In this document: one piece after another, positions 18,688 through 27,809 of the stretch
Numbering within the stretch: position 1 is the stretch's first letter
Layout of the letters: each line of letters opens with the position of its first letter
NCBI GenBank assembly: GCA_002712005.1
Contig: PASP01000010.1
Coordinates: forward strand, 1 to 64,000
DNA length: 64,000 nucleotides
Source: Halobacteriovoraceae bacterium
GTDB taxonomy: Bacteria > Bdellovibrionota > Bacteriovoracia > Bacteriovoracales > Bacteriovoracaceae
Direction of reading: 5' to 3'
The notes under the pieces: generated by a model
What the model was told of the DNA's origin: nothing
The model's input: the letters and a program-made list of their open reading frames with translations, nothing else
Database searches by the model: none
Position numbers and translations under genes: made by a program

Positions 18688-19959
18688 ATGCTCGATATTA
18701 AGTTTATTAGAGAAAACTCTGATGCAGTGAAGAAAGCTGTAGAACTCAAAAATATGAATATCTCAATTGATGAGATTCTCAAAATTGATAATGACCTCCT
18801 AGAGGTGAAAAGAAAGCAGCAGGATCTTCAGGAAAAGAGAAATGCCCATTCTAAAAAAATACCCAAGGCAACTCCAGAAGAGCGTCCTGCTCTGATTGAG
18901 CAAGGTCGTGAAATTGGTTCTGAGTTAGATGCTCTCAAGCCAGAGGTCACAAAATTAGAAGAGAGTCTAAGAGATCTTATGCTCAGAGTTCCCAATCTTC
19001 CTGCCGAAGATGCACCGGTTGGAAAAGATGAAGAAGATAATGTGGAAGTTCAAAAGGGTGGGGTTTTACCTTCTTTTAGTTTTGAGCCAAAAGATCATGT
19101 TGATTTACTTGAAATGAATAACTGGGCCGAGTTTGAATCGATTGCTAAAGTTTGTGGAAGTCGTTCTTATTCTTTAAGAAATGAAATGGTTCTTCTTGAA
19201 ATGGCAACTCATCGCTTTGCCCTCGATAAATTAATGGAAAAAGGATTCACTCTTGTTTCTGCCCCAGCAATGGCCAGAGAGAGTGCCCTTATAGGTACTG
19301 GCCACTTCCCAGATGGGAAAGATCAAGTTTACTACCTTCCTGAAGATGACCTCTATCTTTCTGGAACAGCTGAAGTTCAGCTCAATTCACTTCATGCAGG
19401 TGATATCTTAAAAGAAGAGCAACTTCCTATTCTCTATGCAGGTTATAGCCCTTGTTTTCGTCGTGAGGCCGGAAGTTACGGACGTGATGTACGAGGATTA
19501 ATTCGAGTTCATCAATTTATGAAAGTTGAGCAATTTGTGATTTGTAAGAATGATCCTGCTGAAACAGAAAAATGGCATAAGGCCTTATTGGAAACTTCTC
19601 TTGAAATCGTAAAAGAGCTTGAACTTCCTTATCGTGTTGTCGAGTGCTGTACTGGTGATATGGGAACTGGAAAAGTGAAAATGTTTGATGTGGAATGTTG
19701 GGTTCCTAGCGAGAATAAATATCGTGAAACCCATTCATGCTCAGCTCTTCATTCATGGCAAGCAAGAAGAACCAATACTCGCTACAGAGACTCTGAAGGC
19801 AAGGTAGAATTTGTTCACACTCTAAATAATACCGCCGTTGCCACGCCAAGGCTTCTGGTAAGTTTATTAGAGAACCATCAACAAGAAGATGGATCTATTC
19901 GTTTACCAGAAGTTCTAAGACCCTATATGGGCGGTAAGGAAGTCATTAAAGGTAAATAG
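18688..19959 (+). CDS. serS: Seryl-tRNA synthetase
   Basis: Class II synthetase of 423 aa, the normal length. The N-terminal coiled-coil arm (residues about 30-105) clamps tRNA-Ser. Motif 2 is PCFRREAGSYGRDVRGLIR and motif 3 is in NNTAVATPRLLVSLLENHQ. SD GGAAGGA lies about 9 bases before the ATG. A strong terminator follows at 19989-20019. Confidence 0.97.
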   Translation: MLDIKFIRENSDAVKKAVELKNMNISIDEILKIDNDLLEVKRKQQDLQEKRNAHSKKIPKATPEERPALIEQGREIGSELDALKPEVTKLEESLRDLMLRVPNLPAEDAPVGKDEEDNVEVQKGGVLPSFSFEPKDHVDLLEMNNWAEFESIAKVCGSRSYSLRNEMVLLEMATHRFALDKLMEKGFTLVSAPAMARESALIGTGHFPDGKDQVYYLPEDDLYLSGTAEVQLNSLHAGDILKEEQLPILYAGYSPCFRREAGSYGRDVRGLIRVHQFMKVEQFVICKNDPAETEKWHKALLETSLEIVKELELPYRVVECCTGDMGTGKVKMFDVECWVPSENKYRETHSCSALHSWQARRTNTRYRDSEGKVEFVHTLNNTAVATPRLLVSLLENHQQEDGSIRLPEVLRPYMGGKEVIKGK

Positions 19960-19988
19960 TCAGTTATTTAATAAATCATAGTGTAGTG

Positions 19989-20019
19989 AAGGGGCAAGAA
20001 TTTCTTGTCCCTTTTTTTT
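19989..20019 (+). terminator. Rho-independent terminator of serS
   Basis: A 10-bp stem with one G-U pair (AAGGGGCAAG / CTTGTCCCTT), a 5-base loop, then an unbroken run of T. It ends only about 48 bases before the next gene's ATG. Confidence 0.9.
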
Positions 20020-20066
20020 ATCTCTAATTGATACTCCTCTTATTTCGTTTAGCCGATAACGAGGAG

Positions 20067-22637
20067 ATGCTAAAAGTAAAATTATTCAAAACATTACCCT
20101 TAAATTCGCGTTTCCTATTAGGATTATTGGCCTTTGTCGTAATCAATCTCGTTGGTCTCAAATATGAGGGAGTTTTTAAAAATAATTCAGCTCAACATAT
20201 TAAGGCCGTAGGTAAGTTAGAAGAACTCAAGACCTATATCTATAAGCAAAGGCATCTCATTGCCTATATTCAAATTCAACAAGATTTAGAAAAGAATAAA
20301 GTCGATCAAAGCATCCTTTCTCTCATCATCGAAAATAATGGTGTTATGAGAGAGATGGTGCGAGAGGTTCAGTCTTATGAAACCAAGGGGTTATTAGGAG
20401 TTCCCTCTATTAGAGAAATCTATTTTGATAGTGCTTGGAGAGTTGATGAAGGGTTTACTCATTTTCGTAAAATGACTGAGTCTTACGTTCGTTTGGTGAA
20501 AGATCACAATCGTTCAGATTTAAGAAGAATTGATCGCTATTTTTTAGAGATCGAAAAACATGGTGAAAATCTACTGAACTCTTTGATTCCTATTCAGCAG
20601 GAATTACTGATGGCCAGAGATAAGTATTATGAATTTATCACGATCAATGACTATGTTTTCCGAGTCTCTGTTCTATTAATGGCTATCGCAGTATATTTTT
20701 ATCTATATCGACCATGGAAGAAACAGGTTAATGAATTTACCAATGAAAGTAAGAGGCTAAAAGAAATCCTTTCCGAGTCTGAGAAGAAGGGAAATATTTA
20801 TACTTGGGAATTGAATTATCATACCAAGGAAATTATGCACTCGAAGCATTTGGCATCCATTTTTAATCTAGTAGACGATAGTGAGTTTGCTTACTTATAT
20901 GATGAAATTAGTTCTTTTGATGCTAAAAGTAGAGAACTCTTTTTAGAGGGAATTGAAAATTGTGTCCACAAAGAAGAAGAGCTTGAGATTACTGTCCATG
21001 TGACCACAAAGAATAAGAGTTCCTATTGGCTACGTTATAATGCGAGTAAGACCCTTAAAGGAGATCAGATATGGATAAGTGGTACTGTTCAAGATGTCAC
21101 TCCTATCAAGGTTGCCGAAAAACGTTTTGATGATCTTTTTAATGAATTAAATATACCACTTATCATCTTTGGTGATGGGCATGTTCGAGAGATGAATAGC
21201 TCAGCACAGAAATTCTTTGGAATCAATGAAGAGGAGAGTTATAAACTTCTCCATCCGGCCGTCATGTTTCCTCTTTATCAGGAAGATGGTCGTTCCTCTT
21301 TAGAAAAACTCACTCAGTGTCTAGAGGAGATGCAAAACCATAGAAGCGTAAAAGATACTTGGTCTTTTCATACTGCAATCCATGGGACTATCTCGGCTAA
21401 GACCACGATGTTTAATATTATGTACAATGAATCCAATCTCCATATGATGATCATTTCTGATAATAAAGAATCTCATGATCTAGAAGAAAGGCTCATTAAT
21501 GCTCATCGAAAAGCTCAATACTCAAGACGCTCAAAGATAGAATATATTGTGCAAAATGGAGTAGTTTTAGAGAGTTTAATAGAATCGGCAGAAAAAGCGA
21601 TTTCTCGTATCAATAGCGAAGAAGACTATTCGGAAGCTGAAAAAGAAATCGATATGAAAATCATTGAGAATGTTAGAGATAAGGCGCACAAAAACTGGGT
21701 CGACTGTATACACAGACCTATTGAAGAAGGTTATGGGCATATCATCTTTGATTTTGAGGAAATGCTAAATTCTCTTCATAGGAGATGGAACCGAATGACC
21801 GGGCATGATATCCGTTTTAAATTGGATGCGTCTTTTTTAGCAGAAGGGAAGAAATACTTTTGGGGTGATATATTAAAAATTAAAGCGATCCTCATCGGTG
21901 TTGTTGATAATGCTCTTCATACCGTCACAAAAGGAACGGTTACTATTTACCTTCATCACATGACGGCTCGAAGTAATCAGGAACATATCAAAGTGGAAGT
22001 CAGTTGTGATGATCCCGCATGGCCTGGCAATGATTGGAGTGAATTGAAGAATGAAAACTCCTCTCATTATATGGGAGAGCTCATTTCCCCTAAGAAAGTA
22101 TTCAGTCTTATTGAATATGTTGATGGAGACCTAGAGCTTCATAAAAGTTCAAAGAATCTCATTCATAATGGAAAAATTAAGCTGTCTTTTTCGGTCCGCT
22201 CGGTTCATGGAAAAATGTTCAAAGGGGATCATGAAGTCTATTTCATGATGAATAGAGAAGAGTACTTTGTTCCTTATAATGAAAGTGCAATTAGCTCAAC
22301 TGAGATTTGGTCCCACTTTGGTGGGGATTGGGATCTTATTGAGTCGGCCATACGTGACTTCATTAATTACTATCCTCAGGTTGTTTCCGATATACAATTT
22401 GGGCTAGAAGAAAAAGATGGAGATATTATCTACAATGCAGCAAGTGAACTCTATGGTGTCTTAACCCATTTTCCATTTTTTAAATCAATTGACCGTGTTG
22501 TTCTCATGCAAAAGTATGGGGAGTATCTGAAATTTTCTCAAATTGAAGCTGAACTGGATGTTCTTATCAAAGAATTATTAGAGTTTTCAAATGTTCTCGA
22601 GGAGTTTCTACCACAGGCCAAGGATCAGGCTGCTTAG
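20067..22637 (+). CDS. Membrane PAS sensor with degenerate kinase and HPt-like domains
   Basis: An 856-aa protein, counted from the ATG at 20067; an in-frame TTG at 20028 would overlap the terminator region. TM segments near residues 12-30 and 200-220 flank a helical periplasmic domain; two PAS-type domains follow (about 230-345 and 350-465). The region that should be the dimerisation domain reads SKIEYIVQNGVVLES, with Val 499 where the phospho-His belongs. The ATPase-like domain keeps the N-box-like DNALHT (Asn 615) but has no DxGxG or GTGLGL motif. The C-terminal helical domain looks like an HPt, but AASELYG (791-797) replaces AAHxLKG, so its His is also missing. It therefore probably senses and signals by contact, not by phosphotransfer. 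Similar architecture elsewhere: not known to me. Confidence 0.75.
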   Translation: MLKVKLFKTLPLNSRFLLGLLAFVVINLVGLKYEGVFKNNSAQHIKAVGKLEELKTYIYKQRHLIAYIQIQQDLEKNKVDQSILSLIIENNGVMREMVREVQSYETKGLLGVPSIREIYFDSAWRVDEGFTHFRKMTESYVRLVKDHNRSDLRRIDRYFLEIEKHGENLLNSLIPIQQELLMARDKYYEFITINDYVFRVSVLLMAIAVYFYLYRPWKKQVNEFTNESKRLKEILSESEKKGNIYTWELNYHTKEIMHSKHLASIFNLVDDSEFAYLYDEISSFDAKSRELFLEGIENCVHKEEELEITVHVTTKNKSSYWLRYNASKTLKGDQIWISGTVQDVTPIKVAEKRFDDLFNELNIPLIIFGDGHVREMNSSAQKFFGINEEESYKLLHPAVMFPLYQEDGRSSLEKLTQCLEEMQNHRSVKDTWSFHTAIHGTISAKTTMFNIMYNESNLHMMIISDNKESHDLEERLINAHRKAQYSRRSKIEYIVQNGVVLESLIESAEKAISRINSEEDYSEAEKEIDMKIIENVRDKAHKNWVDCIHRPIEEGYGHIIFDFEEMLNSLHRRWNRMTGHDIRFKLDASFLAEGKKYFWGDILKIKAILIGVVDNALHTVTKGTVTIYLHHMTARSNQEHIKVEVSCDDPAWPGNDWSELKNENSSHYMGELISPKKVFSLIEYVDGDLELHKSSKNLIHNGKIKLSFSVRSVHGKMFKGDHEVYFMMNREEYFVPYNESAISSTEIWSHFGGDWDLIESAIRDFINYYPQVVSDIQFGLEEKDGDIIYNAASELYGVLTHFPFFKSIDRVVLMQKYGEYLKFSQIEAELDVLIKELLEFSNVLEEFLPQAKDQAA

Positions 22638-22669
22638 ATTTCTAAACCTTTTTTTCTTAAGGAAATATC

Positions 22670-23320
22670 CTAAAGAAGGAAGCGGGGCAGTTCCACTTGC
22701 AAGAATTGTTCAAGATTAAACTTTAGGATTTGAGCGTAATCTTCGTGATCTAAAATATCACCCTTTGCTATCATTTCATTAAGAGTTCCAAAGGTCATGG
22801 TCTTAACTCCATGGACGGAAATTTTAACTGTCTCAATGGAATTAAAGCGCATACTTTCAAGAAAGATCTTTTCATATTGAGTCTGAATCATTTCATGATG
22901 AAATTGAGAGGTTTTTTTCAGACCTTGAGAGCTCTTCCCAATATGAGGCATTAAGCAAAAAAATTGAGCGACATCACGATTGAAGAGCGACCACTTGAAG
23001 GCGGAAACAGTAATGGCAGATATATTCTCTTCAAAGCTCGATTCTTGGTCGTAGCTTTGGCGATAGAAATACTCGAGAAGTTTAGTAATATAGAAATAGA
23101 GATCTTCGAGAACGAGTTCCATACTCTCATAGTGATAAAGAAGTAAGGGTTTGGAAAGTCCACACTCCTTTGAAAGGGAGGTTACACTAAGTCCTTGAAT
23201 TCCTCTTTTGGAGACAACTTTAAGAGCACCTTCCAAAATAGAGTATTTCTTATTGCTCAACTTTTTAGAGCCGTTCATGTCTCCTAAGGCATGCCAATCA
23301 ATTTTATAGTTAATGCGCAT
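22670..23320 (-). CDS. TetR-family transcriptional regulator
   Basis: A 216-aa regulator with a helix-turn-helix at residues about 30-75 (ILEGALKVVSKRGIQGLSV..ECGLSKPLLLYHY), the classic TetR layout, and a helical ligand-binding C-terminus with several aromatics. SD AAAGG is 8 bases before the ATG. It lies alone; the divergent neighbour (23456) is the obvious candidate target besides itself, but no palindromic operator was clear in the short gap. Confidence 0.9.
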   Translation of the reverse strand: MRINYKIDWHALGDMNGSKKLSNKKYSILEGALKVVSKRGIQGLSVTSLSKECGLSKPLLLYHYESMELVLEDLYFYITKLLEYFYRQSYDQESSFEENISAITVSAFKWSLFNRDVAQFFCLMPHIGKSSQGLKKTSQFHHEMIQTQYEKIFLESMRFNSIETVKISVHGVKTMTFGTLNEMIAKGDILDHEDYAQILKFNLEQFLQVELPRFLL

Positions 23321-23455
23321 GGTAAGAACCTTTAATAGAGCTTACGCCTTTTCAGGGATAATGGTATTATAATCAAGCTATTTGAATAGTTTTTCAACCC
23401 CAATATGGACTTGAGGTTTTTGGATCAAACTGCCCGTAAAGAGAGGAGAAAATTC

Positions 23456-23647
23456 ATGCCAAAAATGGATCGCAAGCAAAGAAAAGAGAAAAAAAGAGAA
23501 GAAAAAGCGAAAAGACTTCACAAAAAGAAAATAAAAGAGGAAGAAGCTTCTCTAACATTAGAAGAGAAACAATATGGAAAATTACAAATCACAATTTTTC
23601 TCATTGTTGCAGCAGCTGGCGCTCTCTTTCTTCTATTAAATGTATAA
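23456..23647 (+). CDS. Small Lys-rich membrane protein, 63 aa
   Basis: Unrecognised. About 40 strongly basic, helical residues (many Lys/Arg/Glu) are followed by a C-terminal hydrophobic segment (ITIFLIVAAAGALFLLLNV), giving a tail-anchored topology. An upstream in-frame ATG at 23405 exists, but GAGGAGA 7-8 bases before 23456 decides the start. It ends 21 bases before rapA and is probably co-transcribed with it. Confidence 0.65.
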   Translation: MPKMDRKQRKEKKREEKAKRLHKKKIKEEEASLTLEEKQYGKLQITIFLIVAAAGALFLLLNV

Positions 23648-23668
23648 GCTAGATAAAGGTTTACTATA

Positions 23669-26428
23669 GTGACTATTCTTCCTGGACAACGTTATATGAG
23701 TGAAACTGAACCTGAACTAGGTTTAGGACTTATCTCTGAGATTAATGACAAGCAACTTTCCGTACTCTTTCAAGCTTCAGATACACGGAGAACTTATGGA
23801 ATTCGTACGGCACCTCTTAAGCGAGTTATTTTTGCAGTTGGAGATAAGATTAAGACTCGAGAAGGTCAAGAATTTATAATTGAAGAAATCTTGGAGCACG
23901 AAGGACTTGTCGTATATTCAAGTGGAGAGCTCAAGGTTCTAGAAGTTGAACTTGATGATCATTTGGCCTTTAATAATCCAGAAGAAAAACTCTACAATGG
24001 ACAAGTCGACACAGATGCTTTCTTTCAATTAAGGCTCGATACCTTGGAGCACACAAAGACTTGGGAGACTTCTCCTGTGAAAGGGCTGATGGGAGGGAGA
24101 GTCGCTCCTATGCCTCATCAGTTATATGTGGCCAATGAAGTATTGAAGCGCCAAGCGCCACGAGTTCTTCTCGCTGATGAAGTTGGACTTGGTAAAACAA
24201 TCGAAGCTGGCTTGATCATCCATAAACTTGTCACGACTTCTCGTGCACAAAGAGTACTTGTTGTCGTACCTGATTCGTTGGTCTACCAGTGGTTCTTTGA
24301 AATGCACAGAAAGTTCCAATTAGGATTTAGAGCGATCAATCAAGAAACTCCACCAGAAGAGGGTTCTAATCCATTCTTAGATAATGAAAGAGTGATTGTT
24401 TCTTTGGGATTATTAAAAGGCTCCGAGCTTGCTCGTGACCTATTGGACGAAGCCCAATTTGATATATTAGTTGTTGATGAGGCCCATCAATATAAGAAAT
24501 CTCATGCCGAAGGAAAGAAGAGCTTTGAGTACGATCTATTAGAAAATTTGTGTGAAAAGATTCCCTCTGTTTTACTATTGACGGCAACCCCTGAGCAGTT
24601 AGGAATGGAGGGGCACTTTGATCGTCTTCAATTACTCGATCCCGATCGCTACAGCGACTTTGAAAGTTTTAAAGAGGAAGTGAGTGGCTATCAAGCTGTA
24701 GCTTTAGCTGCGAGAGAAGTTTTAGCCGGAAAAATAAGTTCAGACTCTAAAGAGCATCTTAAAGACTGGATCGGTTCAGAAATGGTCCAGGCTTGGGAAG
24801 ACAGTGATTATTCTTCCGAAAAAGGTATGAAAATCATAAAAGAATTGATTGATCGCCACGGTACAGGAAGAGTTTTCTTTCGAAATACGCGTTCTGCTAT
24901 GAGAAAAGAGTATGACTTTTTCCCCAAAAGGATTGTGAAACCAGTTCCCTTAAAAAGTGCTAGTGCTCAAAGTATTGCTTTTGAGGATACAACAAGTTTA
25001 GGGATAGGCTTTAAAGACAAAGCTGAGTGGTTGGCTCAATTTCTTGAAACTTGCCAAGAAAAAATCCTTCTCATCTGTCATAGCAAGAAAATGATTGTGG
25101 CCCTTGAGAGAATTCTCAAAGAAAAGAATGCTGGTCTAAATACGGCCCTCTTTCATTCAGGTTTAAGTTTGATGGCCAGAGACCGTCAAGCTGCTTATTT
25201 TGCTGACCCTAATGGAGCACAGATTCTTCTTTGTACTGAAATTGGTTCAGAGGGAAGAAATTTTGAATTTGCCCATCACTTAGTTCTTTTCGATCTCCCT
25301 AAGAAGCCCGACCTTCTTGAGCAAAGAATTGGTAGACTTGATCGTATTGGTCAAAAGTCAGATATTTCTATTCATATCCCTTATATGACCGGAACTTGGG
25401 AGGAAACTCTTTTTAATATTTATGACCGAGGACTTAATAGTTTTAGAAAGTTCTCTAGTGTGGGAACTCCTGTTTTTGTCCATTTCTCTGAGCAGATACA
25501 TCAATGTCTTCTTGATTCAGTACCGGATGAAGCCTTAATAGAAGAAATAGAGCGTTATAGAGAAAAATTAGAAAAAGAAGTCGAGGAAAGTAGAGATCTT
25601 CTTATCGAGATGAACTCATTTGATCCCCATGTGGGAAATGACATCGTTCGTATGGTTAAAGGTCATGATTCCAGCGATGGCCTCTCTCAATATATGGAGA
25701 AGGTCTTTGATTGCTTCGGAGTAGATAGTGAAGATCTTCATGAGTACGCTCAGTTTATTAAACCCAATGACAATATGTTTATCCCGCACTTTCCTTATTT
25801 GGAATCTAGCGGTCAAACTATAACTTTTGACCGACGTGAAGCCCTAGAAAGAGAAGATTATCAATTTCTTAATTGGGATCATGCTATGGTTCGAGAGGTC
25901 ATGAATCTCGTTCTTAGTCAGAGTTATGGAAATATGACAGTGGCCACAAGAAAGAATGCGAAAGGGAAGAAGTCTTTTGTAGAAGGTTACTTCGTCTTAG
26001 ATTGTTCGGCACCTGCATTTCTCGATATGAGAAGATTCTTTCCTCCTACTTTAATTAGAGTTCTCATGGATAAGGATGGAGAAGATTTTTCTGAGAAATG
26101 GTCAAAAGATCTCTTAGATGAAAAATGTGTTGAAGCCGATCGTGAAATTTTAGAAAGAGCGAAGAAAATTCCAAAAGACTTTTTTAAATCTCTTCTCAAG
26201 AAAGCTGAGTCTATGGCCTCCGCTAAATCCCAAGCTTATCTTGAACAATATAAGCATGAGATTGAAGACTATATGGAGCACGAGATTAAGAGGTTGCAAA
26301 GACTAAGTGAATTGAATCCTTCTATATCTAGTGACGAAGTCGAAATTCTAAAAGCGATGAAGAAACTTATGCTAGAGAGTATGAAGAGTGCTCAATTAAG
26401 GTTAGAGGCCGTTAGGCTTATCCTTTAA
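23669..26428 (+). CDS. rapA: RNA polymerase-associated Swi2/Snf2 ATPase RapA
   Basis: A 919-aa helicase-like translocase that recycles stalled RNA polymerase. The N-terminus GQRYMSETEPELGLG matches the RapA Tudor-like NTD, which distinguishes it from other Snf2 proteins. Walker A DEVGLGKT is near residue 170, VVDEAHQ near 269, LLTATPEQLGMEGHF follows, then the second RecA lobe with EGRNFEFAHHLVLFDLP and the arginine finger region QRIGRLDRIGQ. The start is GTG, supported by the family N-terminus. Slightly shorter than the E. coli protein (968 aa). Its 3' end overlaps the convergent lipoprotein gene by 27 bases. Confidence 0.93.
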   Translation: MTILPGQRYMSETEPELGLGLISEINDKQLSVLFQASDTRRTYGIRTAPLKRVIFAVGDKIKTREGQEFIIEEILEHEGLVVYSSGELKVLEVELDDHLAFNNPEEKLYNGQVDTDAFFQLRLDTLEHTKTWETSPVKGLMGGRVAPMPHQLYVANEVLKRQAPRVLLADEVGLGKTIEAGLIIHKLVTTSRAQRVLVVVPDSLVYQWFFEMHRKFQLGFRAINQETPPEEGSNPFLDNERVIVSLGLLKGSELARDLLDEAQFDILVVDEAHQYKKSHAEGKKSFEYDLLENLCEKIPSVLLLTATPEQLGMEGHFDRLQLLDPDRYSDFESFKEEVSGYQAVALAAREVLAGKISSDSKEHLKDWIGSEMVQAWEDSDYSSEKGMKIIKELIDRHGTGRVFFRNTRSAMRKEYDFFPKRIVKPVPLKSASAQSIAFEDTTSLGIGFKDKAEWLAQFLETCQEKILLICHSKKMIVALERILKEKNAGLNTALFHSGLSLMARDRQAAYFADPNGAQILLCTEIGSEGRNFEFAHHLVLFDLPKKPDLLEQRIGRLDRIGQKSDISIHIPYMTGTWEETLFNIYDRGLNSFRKFSSVGTPVFVHFSEQIHQCLLDSVPDEALIEEIERYREKLEKEVEESRDLLIEMNSFDPHVGNDIVRMVKGHDSSDGLSQYMEKVFDCFGVDSEDLHEYAQFIKPNDNMFIPHFPYLESSGQTITFDRREALEREDYQFLNWDHAMVREVMNLVLSQSYGNMTVATRKNAKGKKSFVEGYFVLDCSAPAFLDMRRFFPPTLIRVLMDKDGEDFSEKWSKDLLDEKCVEADREILERAKKIPKDFFKSLLKKAESMASAKSQAYLEQYKHEIEDYMEHEIKRLQRLSELNPSISSDEVEILKAMKKLMLESMKSAQLRLEAVRLIL

Positions 26429-26752
26429 GAAACGATCGAGATCGACTTGGTTAAAGCATTCCATAATTCTTTTTCCAAATCGATTCTCTAGTTTTTTTTG
26501 AGAGCCGTGAAGCATGAGCTGTCCCAAAGCAAATTTACACTTTTCAGGGGTATAGTCCAGCTGATTTTCCTTTTGATAGCAATATTCTTTATAAAGCTTA
26601 GAAGGTTTAGGTAGACCTCTGTAATATTTCATTGCAAGGCCGTCACAGTCTGAAATTAACTTCTTCTCTTCTTCTGACTGACAAGAAGAGAAGATCGAGG
26701 CAAAGGCAATGACAAGACATAGGAAGTAGGGAATAGATCGTAGCTTTTTTAT
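26402..26752 (-). CDS. Lipoprotein, about 116 aa, apparently starting at ATA
   Basis: Unrecognised lipoprotein. From the first ATG (26632) only 76 aa would be made, without a signal. The frame is open upstream and encodes a lipoprotein leader, KKLRSIPYFLCLVIAFASIF, ending in a lipobox-like FSSC (Cys 24), followed by QSEEEKK. No ATG, GTG or TTG exists in that stretch. The only codon at the right place is ATA at 26752-26750, with a perfect SD (GGAGGG, 6 bases upstream) and overlapping the preceding gene's stop as ATAA. The mature part is basic with four Cys including the lipid one. Start codon inferred; a sequencing or real G-to-A change is the alternative. Confidence 0.6.
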   Translation of the reverse strand: MKKLRSIPYFLCLVIAFASIFSSCQSEEEKKLISDCDGLAMKYYRGLPKPSKLYKEYCYQKENQLDYTPEKCKFALGQLMLHGSQKKLENRFGKRIMECFNQVDLDRFLKDKPNGL

Positions 26753-27684
26753 AAAAGACCCTCCTCTTTGAGAACCAATTCGAATCTCTTAATTAACTCA
26801 AGATTAAACATTCCAATGTAATCAATTTGAAAGGCCTTAAAGGCTTCTGCTGGAGTTTCCTTCTTGGTAAAAACTCGTTTGTCATAAGTATTTACAAGAT
26901 TAAGGCATTCTTGCAAAGGACTCAGTTTGGTCTTCTTGAAAGGACCTGTCCCTTGTAAGTTCTCTTCATGAAATTCAATAAGTTCTTCAACTTGCTTACT
27001 AATAAAAGGCTTAGAACTTAGTAATTGGGAAGAGATCTTAGTATGTTTGAAGTATTCAAATCTTTCTTCATTTTTCATCTCTTCTCTATCTTTAGAAAAA
27101 AGTTCAAGAGTTTCTCTTTTTAAATGAGGCAGACCAATATCATGAATGAGTGCTGCAGTTGCGAGCTCATCAATTTCATCTGAGGGGAGCTTGATATGTT
27201 CGGCAAGCTTTGTCGCCAAAGTACAGACATTAATACAGTGATTAATAATTTGGTCAGCTTCTTTAGATTTCTTTCCAAAGAGTATTTTTAAAGCACTTGG
27301 ATTTTGAGTCATGAGCTCTCTTAATCCTTTAGCTGCTTTTTGAGTCATAGAATAACTCTTCTCATTGGGTTCTGATTGCATCTGTTCGATTGCAGTCGAA
27401 GCAACTCCTTCCATAAGATCAATTGATTCCTCAGAAGAAATACCTTCTTTACAAAGGGCCATTTGAATCGCTTGATCGAGATAGACATTTACATTATCGA
27501 TTTGATCTTTAGGTATATAAAAGTCCGTAATACTTTGATGAATTAACTTTTCTAACTTTTCTTCATCAATAGACTTTCCTTTGGGAACGTAGCAGAGATA
27601 TTGATCTTTAAAGAAAATATACAGATCAAAAGTTAGCTCGCTATTGGCTCCAACTGTGGAAATTCTTAAAGGAACATATTCCAT
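26749..27684 (-). CDS. HD-domain protein, degenerate HD-GYP type
   Basis: A 311-aa protein. The N-terminal 110 residues are a mixed alpha/beta domain of unknown type; the C-terminal half is an HD phosphohydrolase (HCINVCTLATKLAEHI, then ALIHDIGLP, then HTKISSQLL and FHEENLQGTGPF). HD-GYP enzymes hydrolyse c-di-GMP and carry HHExxxGxGYP; here the second His is kept before EEN and the GYP triplet is GPF, so activity is doubtful. SD GGAGTG precedes the ATG. The gene overlaps the downstream lipoprotein start (ATAA). Confidence 0.8.
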   Translation of the reverse strand: MEYVPLRISTVGANSELTFDLYIFFKDQYLCYVPKGKSIDEEKLEKLIHQSITDFYIPKDQIDNVNVYLDQAIQMALCKEGISSEESIDLMEGVASTAIEQMQSEPNEKSYSMTQKAAKGLRELMTQNPSALKILFGKKSKEADQIINHCINVCTLATKLAEHIKLPSDEIDELATAALIHDIGLPHLKRETLELFSKDREEMKNEERFEYFKHTKISSQLLSSKPFISKQVEELIEFHEENLQGTGPFKKTKLSPLQECLNLVNTYDKRVFTKKETPAEAFKAFQIDYIGMFNLELIKRFELVLKEEGLL

Positions 27685-27752
27685 GAATAACTCACTCCAA
27701 ACTTTTCACTTTAGGTTTACTAGTATAGCGTAAATGACTAGATAATTCTTAT

Positions 27753-27770
27753 TTTTCCTAAATAGGAAAA
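27753..27770. promoter_or_regulatory. 18-bp inverted repeat between divergent genes
   Basis: TTTTCCTA-AA-TAGGAAAA, a perfect 8-bp inverted repeat in the gap between the HD-domain gene and the DsbA-like gene. It could be an operator for either direction. No matching copy was noticed elsewhere in the window. Confidence 0.3.
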
Positions 27771-27809
27771 TGCTACATTACTTAGATATGTATTTTTGAG
27801 GAGACACCT

